From: Eutypa lata
Taxonomy: Eukaryota; Ascomycota; Sordariomycetes; Xylariales; Diatrypaceae
NCBI GenBank assembly: GCA_022661535.1
Contig: JAKULF010000004.1
Coordinates: 372,001 to 436,000 of the forward strand
DNA length: 64,000 bases
Direction of reading: 5' to 3'
A program made the translations under genes and the position numbers. Numbering within the stretch: the first letter of the stretch is position 1; each line of letters opens with the position of its first letter. Positions 59,237 to 64,000 of the stretch are shown in pieces. The notes below the pieces were generated by a model. The model did not search any database, was not told the origin of the DNA, and saw nothing but the letters and a program-made list of their open reading frames with translations.

Positions 59237-60292
59237 TGTGTGTGTGTGTGTGTGTGTGATGCTGATGCTGGTTTTGATTAGGTAGTTAGGTAACTAGGGG
59301 TTGGAAGGGGACGAGGCCGAAGAGGAGTCTACTGGGTGCATAGGTAGGTAGTTAGATAAGGCAATAGGGAGGGATAGGAGACGCTGTATGTATGGATGTA
59401 TGGATAGATGAATGAGCAATGGCCCAGCAAGGGGGCTTTTGTCTTTATTATAGGTAGATCTACATGATACCTAGGTCGGCCGGCATACAAGCTATCGGCA
59501 TCGCATACCGACGCGCAGCTATGGACTATGTAAGTATGGCATCATGCAAGAATGATGCAGCTTTAGGTGGTGTTTCTTAAGTAGAAGGCTATATTAGTAA
59601 GTATTGGTTGTAGCCTGTGGGCAGGAATCCTATGGCTCAGTGTTACTGAGCCGGCCGAAAATAAAGCAAGACGCCGTGAGTAGTCGGTTGATTTGAAGGT
59701 TTTGAAAAGTAGTTTTCTGTTTCTGTTCCTCGAATTGCTAATGTGCTGAAATGCTGAAATGCGGCTTAATTACCTCGTCTTCTTCTAGGCTTGGTTATCG
59801 TAACAATAACGTCCCCCCAATCATAGTGCTACTTTAGCTTAAGTACCTACCTACCTACCTACCTAGGTACCTAGGTCCGCCATGTGTATTACTGAAGGAT
59901 GCACTTGACATCCCATTTCGATTGAGAATTTCGTAAAGCGTACAACAAGCATATACAACGTAGTTGAACTTGCCAGCATGTGCACCAGATGAGGAATGCC
60001 GGATCTCACAAGATCAGTATACTTATGTAACCGTACGCTGAATGTAAGAAAATTAGTTTAACTTATGTAAAGAAATGCCCCTCATCATTAACCCCACCAT
60101 GAAGCAGTAGACTAGTTAACAAGCTCCGATAAAAGGCAAGAAATATTTTATTTGTGTAAGTATGTATGTAATGTACTTTAAGCATTGCAACTATATTTAA
60201 TGTTGTGACGAAGACCTTCAACATTCTTCTCTATTTTCTGCACAAGTCGAATTCTTATTAGATTTTACTTATTCCCCCCTTGATTGCTCACG
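59237..60292. promoter_or_regulatory. Divergent promoter region of the oxidoreductase and the dehydrogenase
   Basis: 1.06 kb between two start codons. A TG microsatellite at 59237-59258 touches the oxidoreductase start. A CCTA array with CCTAGGTACCTAGG palindromes sits at 59846-59876. No coding sequence. Confidence 0.6.
59846..59876. repeat. CCTA array with CCTAGG palindromes
   Basis: TACCTACCTACCTACCTAC followed by CTAGGTACCTAGGTCC. This is the densest example of the TACCTA/TAGGTA word seen throughout the gaps. Confidence 0.8.
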
Positions 60293-61261
60293 ATGTCATC
60301 CAAGGTGTTTATCGTCACTGGTGCCAGTCGGGGACTCGGCCTGGCAATCACCCAAGCATTGTTACAAGCTTCGCATAAAGTGTTCTTAGTGGCCAGGTCG
60401 GAACCAGAACTGAAGGCGTTGAAGGAGCAACATCCGTCTTCCGTTGACTTCCTCGCTGCAGACTTAGGAGATTTGACCGTACGTCATGTGACACCGCTTT
60501 CATTTCATATTCAAATGTTCATATAAGAGAAAAATGTATTTTATTCAGTTGAAAGCTACTAGCTATTGACCTTACATTTACCGTATACAGGTTACGCCAA
60601 AGATTATACAGACATCTCTACACGCCTTCGGGAAAATAGACGGACTCGTGATAAACCATGGGGTCATAGCACCACTTACGAAGATATCTGAATCGTCCGC
60701 CGAGGAGTGGAGACGTGCCTACGACATCAACGTATTTAGCGCTGTTGCACTTGTGAGTTCCGCTACCTGAGACCAAGCCTGACCAAATGCCCTAACTGGA
60801 GTAGGTAAAAGAAGCAATTCCCGAATTGAGGAAGACGAATGGCCGTGTGGTATTTATCTCTTCGGGAGCCGCAACCGGCGCTTATGCAGGCTGGGGAGCC
60901 TACGGCACATCAAAGGCAGCTGTCAATCATATCTGTGCACACATGGCTGTGGAGGAACCTGCCATCACAAGCATCGCCATCTCACCGGGTAAGGTGGACA
61001 CAGATATGCAAAAGCAGATCAGGGAAGAAGGCAAGACCGGAATGGCAGCTGAGACCCATGCAAGTTTTGTCAATGAGCATGAGAAAGGACTTCTCTTGAA
61101 ACCAGAACAGCCGGGGACCGTCATTGCTAAGCTTGTCGATGGCGCCAACAAGGAATTCAGTGGGAAACACTTCCAGTAAGCAGACTGACCCTACCTAGAA
61201 AGCAGATGGACTAATATTCAACAGTTGGAATGCCGCTGAACTGGCCAACTTCCAATCCTGA
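60293..61261 (+). CDS. Short-chain dehydrogenase/reductase, four exons
   Basis: Exons 60293-60478, 60591-60752, 60805-61175 and 61225-61261 give 251 residues, with introns of 112, 52 and 49 nt. It is a classical NAD(P)-dependent SDR: cofactor loop TGASRGLG, adenine-binding AADLGD, NHG in place of NAG, the catalytic serine strand VVFISSGAATG, and YGTSK (catalytic Tyr and Lys). The tail has ISPGKVDTDM. The last exon is not obvious. A GTAAG donor overlaps an in-frame TAA after GKHFQ; splicing to 61225 gives GKHWNAAELANFQS (with H), a typical SDR C-terminus. The unspliced form would end at 61179 with 249-like length. The substrate is unknown. It shares a divergent promoter with the FAD oxidoreductase, which may hint at a common oxidative pathway (inference). 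Confidence 0.9.
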
Positions 61262-63055
61262 AAGTAGAATCGAAGCACTAGACTGGTCATGAGTTAGCCA
61301 ACGGTCAAGAAGGAATACACATGAAGTAGGTTGAAAGATGGGTTGCTCAGGCGAAAGATGAAAAGGCTTTATACGATTTCGACATAGAAATTCAGATTTA
61401 GCATGGAATATAAAGTGTGTCATCACAGCAAGTATGGTGTAGAAAAAGAAATAGACTGTTTTTCGTACCTTACCATATATTGCCGAACCGTCGAAACTGA
61501 ACCGGCCGTGTCGCAAATGTGTTGTCATATACTAGGGCTAGCCAGGTCAGCTTCATCGTCCAGTCTTGGTGATGGCAGATATAACGAGTTGATAATGTGA
61601 TCGATCAGGTGTTTCACTCCGTCATGTAAAGTCGGTATTTGATAGTACATTTGGAAATTCGACATCATGCGAGGTAGTATATCGCCGTGGGTGCAAGTAG
61701 TGGCACTTACGGGCATAGGTATGGTGAGAGTCCTAATATATTCATTAGCATTGAGTCGTCTCCAGTAAGTTGAAACAAAGTAATGAATGTAAGATAGAAG
61801 TTCAGTCATGTCGTTTGGCTTGACGTGTCAATCACCATGTTGCCAAAAGGCTGTGGTAAGACTGGGGCGACAATCGGCTCATCATGTAAGGAGTAGGGTA
61901 TGTATAGGGAGTAAGATTGGGCGCGACATACCAATGAAGACTGCTGAAGCATTTCCTGGTTAATGCGACTAAGACTAGACAGATGCGATGAAGTGCCCGA
62001 TACTCCAAGCCAAATAGCAGATTACCAGCTACGGCCAGAGGCACCCAGCGCAAAAGCATGAAGTACCCACGACAATTGAGGAAGAGCCATGGAGACTGTC
62101 CGGCTGACTCGCTCTGGAGAGAGGTTACAAGCGATCAGTCACAAATAGTTGCCAGTCGACCACCAGACAATAGCTACTGAAATCCATAATGAAAATATCG
62201 TCAATGAGTTGCATCAAATACGCATAGTACTTGTCGAGTAGCAAGCTTCGCTCGAAATCAAGGCTGTCCTGGGTCGTCTTGAGTGATTGTGTTGTTGTTT
62301 AAACAGAAAGTTTCTTAGAGGACGGAAAATTTCTGCGAAATTTATTCGAGTTCCTTAGTCTCCGAGATCCGAGCTAGACTAGACCAGACTAGGGTCCTTC
62401 CTGTGCACGGATGTTTGATTGCTGCGCCACACATATGAAGTATGTATGTATGTATGTAGCTAGTTAGTTTCCTCTGTGAGACCAATCAGGTTGCACCATG
62501 TCCAAATGAACCAAGACTCGGATAGTTGCAGCCACACACACATGCAGGCACCAGAGCCTCACACAGGTGACAAGACACAAGTTTTGATCTTCCCCACTAC
62601 TGTATGTAGCACTAACAAGCTATTGGTTGCATGCAGATGTCTACAAGTATAAAGCACGACCTCAGTCCACTGACTGGATCCACCATATCTGGTAACTGAC
62701 GCCTGGCTTGCCTGCTTGCCTGCTGCTTAAATGCCCAAGATATCTACATACCCTACCTACCTATCTGCTAAAAGCAGCTGCATCGACTGTCTTTCTACGC
62801 ATATCTGATTCGCATAGACTTCAGCTTTTTCTACCTTAGTTAAGAAGTCTCAGATTTACTACAAACAATAATTATTGTTTCAGTTGGCTGATTTCGCAGC
62901 CTTACCGCCTCAGGTGCCTCTGCCTTGTCATAATCGATTAATCATCTTTCTAGCCTTCCAAGTCATTCCCCCCTTTGAGCTTGAGCTTCAAACCGCCCTA
63001 CCACCATCGTCTGGCTTAGCAAGTGACTCGCTTCCGCTCGCTTTCTACGCCCACT
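61262..63055. other. 1.8-kb gap before the NC2-beta gene
   Basis: No gene confidently supported. Minus-strand frames at 61525-61809 and 61832-62059 read partly like protein (for example PVLPQPFGNMVIDTS in a third frame near 61830-61900), but I could not join them. A GTAT microsatellite is at about 62440-62458. The right end is the NC2-beta promoter and leader, CT-rich near 62700-63050. Confidence 0.45.
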
Positions 63056-64000
63056 ATGTCGGATAATGAGTATGGAGGTAATTAAGAAATATGTTTTTCA
63101 TTTGCATCATCATTGTTCTTTGTGTTCGTTTGTGTGAGACTTCTTCTACCTCCTGTCTCATGGTTTTCCTTGCATGGGATAAATATAGCAAGTGCTGAAC
63201 TCTACATAGTTGTATGTATGGATGGGTATCACCTCAGTCTATTCTAGCGACTCCTTCATGATTGGCATTTGACACCTCTCTCAAGAGTTTGAGCAACGAA
63301 CTTCCAAATCCGTGGTTATGACCAGGTCCTTATTTTACTGTGTCCGTTCTTTTGATATCATACATGCATTGCTTTGTCTATCCCCTCCAAGTAACTGCAC
63401 CAAGCTGTAGTACACCTGCATTGTTCATTTATCCATTCACACAATGGGAACCGCGACATGCGTGCATTGCTTGGGTCTTGAGTTAACCCTAATCATAAAT
63501 GCCTGTTTTGAATCGCTGTTCTTTCCTCTGTATCTGTAGTAGATTTTTGATTCACATTTTGCTTGTACAGGTATATCATTATGCCTGGGGGAAGAGTGTA
63601 AGGCGCATGATCCCATTCTACAACACATGCTCTATTCACATTGTCTACTTGCCTACTTAACTTGCCACTCCCCGGCAACCATATTAAACAAAGTCCCAAA
63701 ACCCTCAAGCATTCCTTTGTCTACATGGATTATTCTTTTTCTACAAATTTCCCCCAAGGAAGTCGTCAAGTTCTATTCATTCAAGTGCCTTCCGACGTAA
63801 CCATCCACAATGCCAAAGTCTAAGACACCTGCCTTTTGGGCGGCGATCGATTCTCCTGGTTATTACCTCCCGCTCCTAACCGTGTTTTGTTCTCGTAACT
63901 CGCCTTTTGGCCGTGCTAACTAATTCTTTTTTTCTCCAGGCAACGAAGATCTATCTTTACCCAAAGGTTTGTAGTTACTCTTCCCCCGTTATTTCACAAG
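63056..64000 (+). CDS. ncb2: NC2 complex beta subunit (Dr1), 5' exons only
   Basis: Exon 1 at 63056-63077 (22 nt) reads MSDNEYG plus one base. After an 862-nt intron (GTAATT...TTTCTCCAG), exon 2 at 63940-63966 (27 nt) reads GNEDLSLPK plus one base, then a donor GTTTGT. The joined start MSDNEYGGNEDLSLPK is the conserved beginning of NC2-beta, a histone-fold protein that with NC2-alpha clamps TBP on promoters and represses or modulates RNA polymerase II initiation. The rest, starting with the histone fold, lies beyond the right edge. Evidence is only 16 residues, but they match the family closely and the phase is right. An ATG at about 63810 inside the intron starts no convincing frame. The end is set at the window edge because the gene continues. 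Confidence 0.82.

Noticed and set aside
61525..62059. Minus-strand frames downstream of the dehydrogenase
   Set aside because: Some stretches read like protein, but start, splice sites and a continuous frame could not be found.

Overview
The window is nuclear DNA of a filamentous ascomycete, probably a Sordariomycete-type Pezizomycotina; the species cannot be named from sequence alone. The evidence is short GT-AG introns (mostly 46-125 nt) with CTAAC/CTAAT-like branch sites, Zn2Cys6 and HeLo-NACHT-ankyrin proteins, a fused two-domain phosphofructokinase, and long AT-rich intergenic stretches with many TAGGTA/TACCTA words. I see no rRNA, convincing tRNA, CRISPR array or intact transposon. Most genes are spliced, so I rebuilt exon structures by hand from splice sites and frame.

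Left part (1-26 kb): a Zn2Cys6 regulator cut by the left edge and a five-exon cytochrome P450 lie on the minus strand and may be the end of a secondary-metabolism locus. Next come a BRCT-domain protein, a decayed coding fragment and a 1213-residue HeLo-NACHT-ankyrin-ZZ protein whose central ankyrin repeats are nearly identical at the DNA level. A lectin-like membrane protein, 6-phosphofructokinase and an F-box-like protein follow, separated by long gaps holding possible relics of other P-loop/STAND genes.

Right part (26-64 kb) is mostly conserved housekeeping: an RS-like conserved fungal protein, ER membrane complex subunit 1 with a hidden last exon, a PARP-type zinc-finger protein in six exons, the ATR/Mec1 checkpoint kinase in twelve exons, and divergent COX16. 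Then come a lineage-specific small protein, an alpha/beta hydrolase, a DAO-family FAD oxidoreductase divergent from a short-chain dehydrogenase, and the first two tiny exons of the NC2-beta (Dr1) transcription repressor at the right edge.

Functionally this is a mosaic. Core genes for glycolysis, DNA-damage signalling, ER membrane-protein insertion, respiratory-complex assembly and general transcription are mixed with accessory genes for recognition, regulation and oxidation. I find no clear new multi-gene system. The most distinctive item is the HeLo-NACHT-ankyrin-ZZ receptor with its homogenised repeat array.
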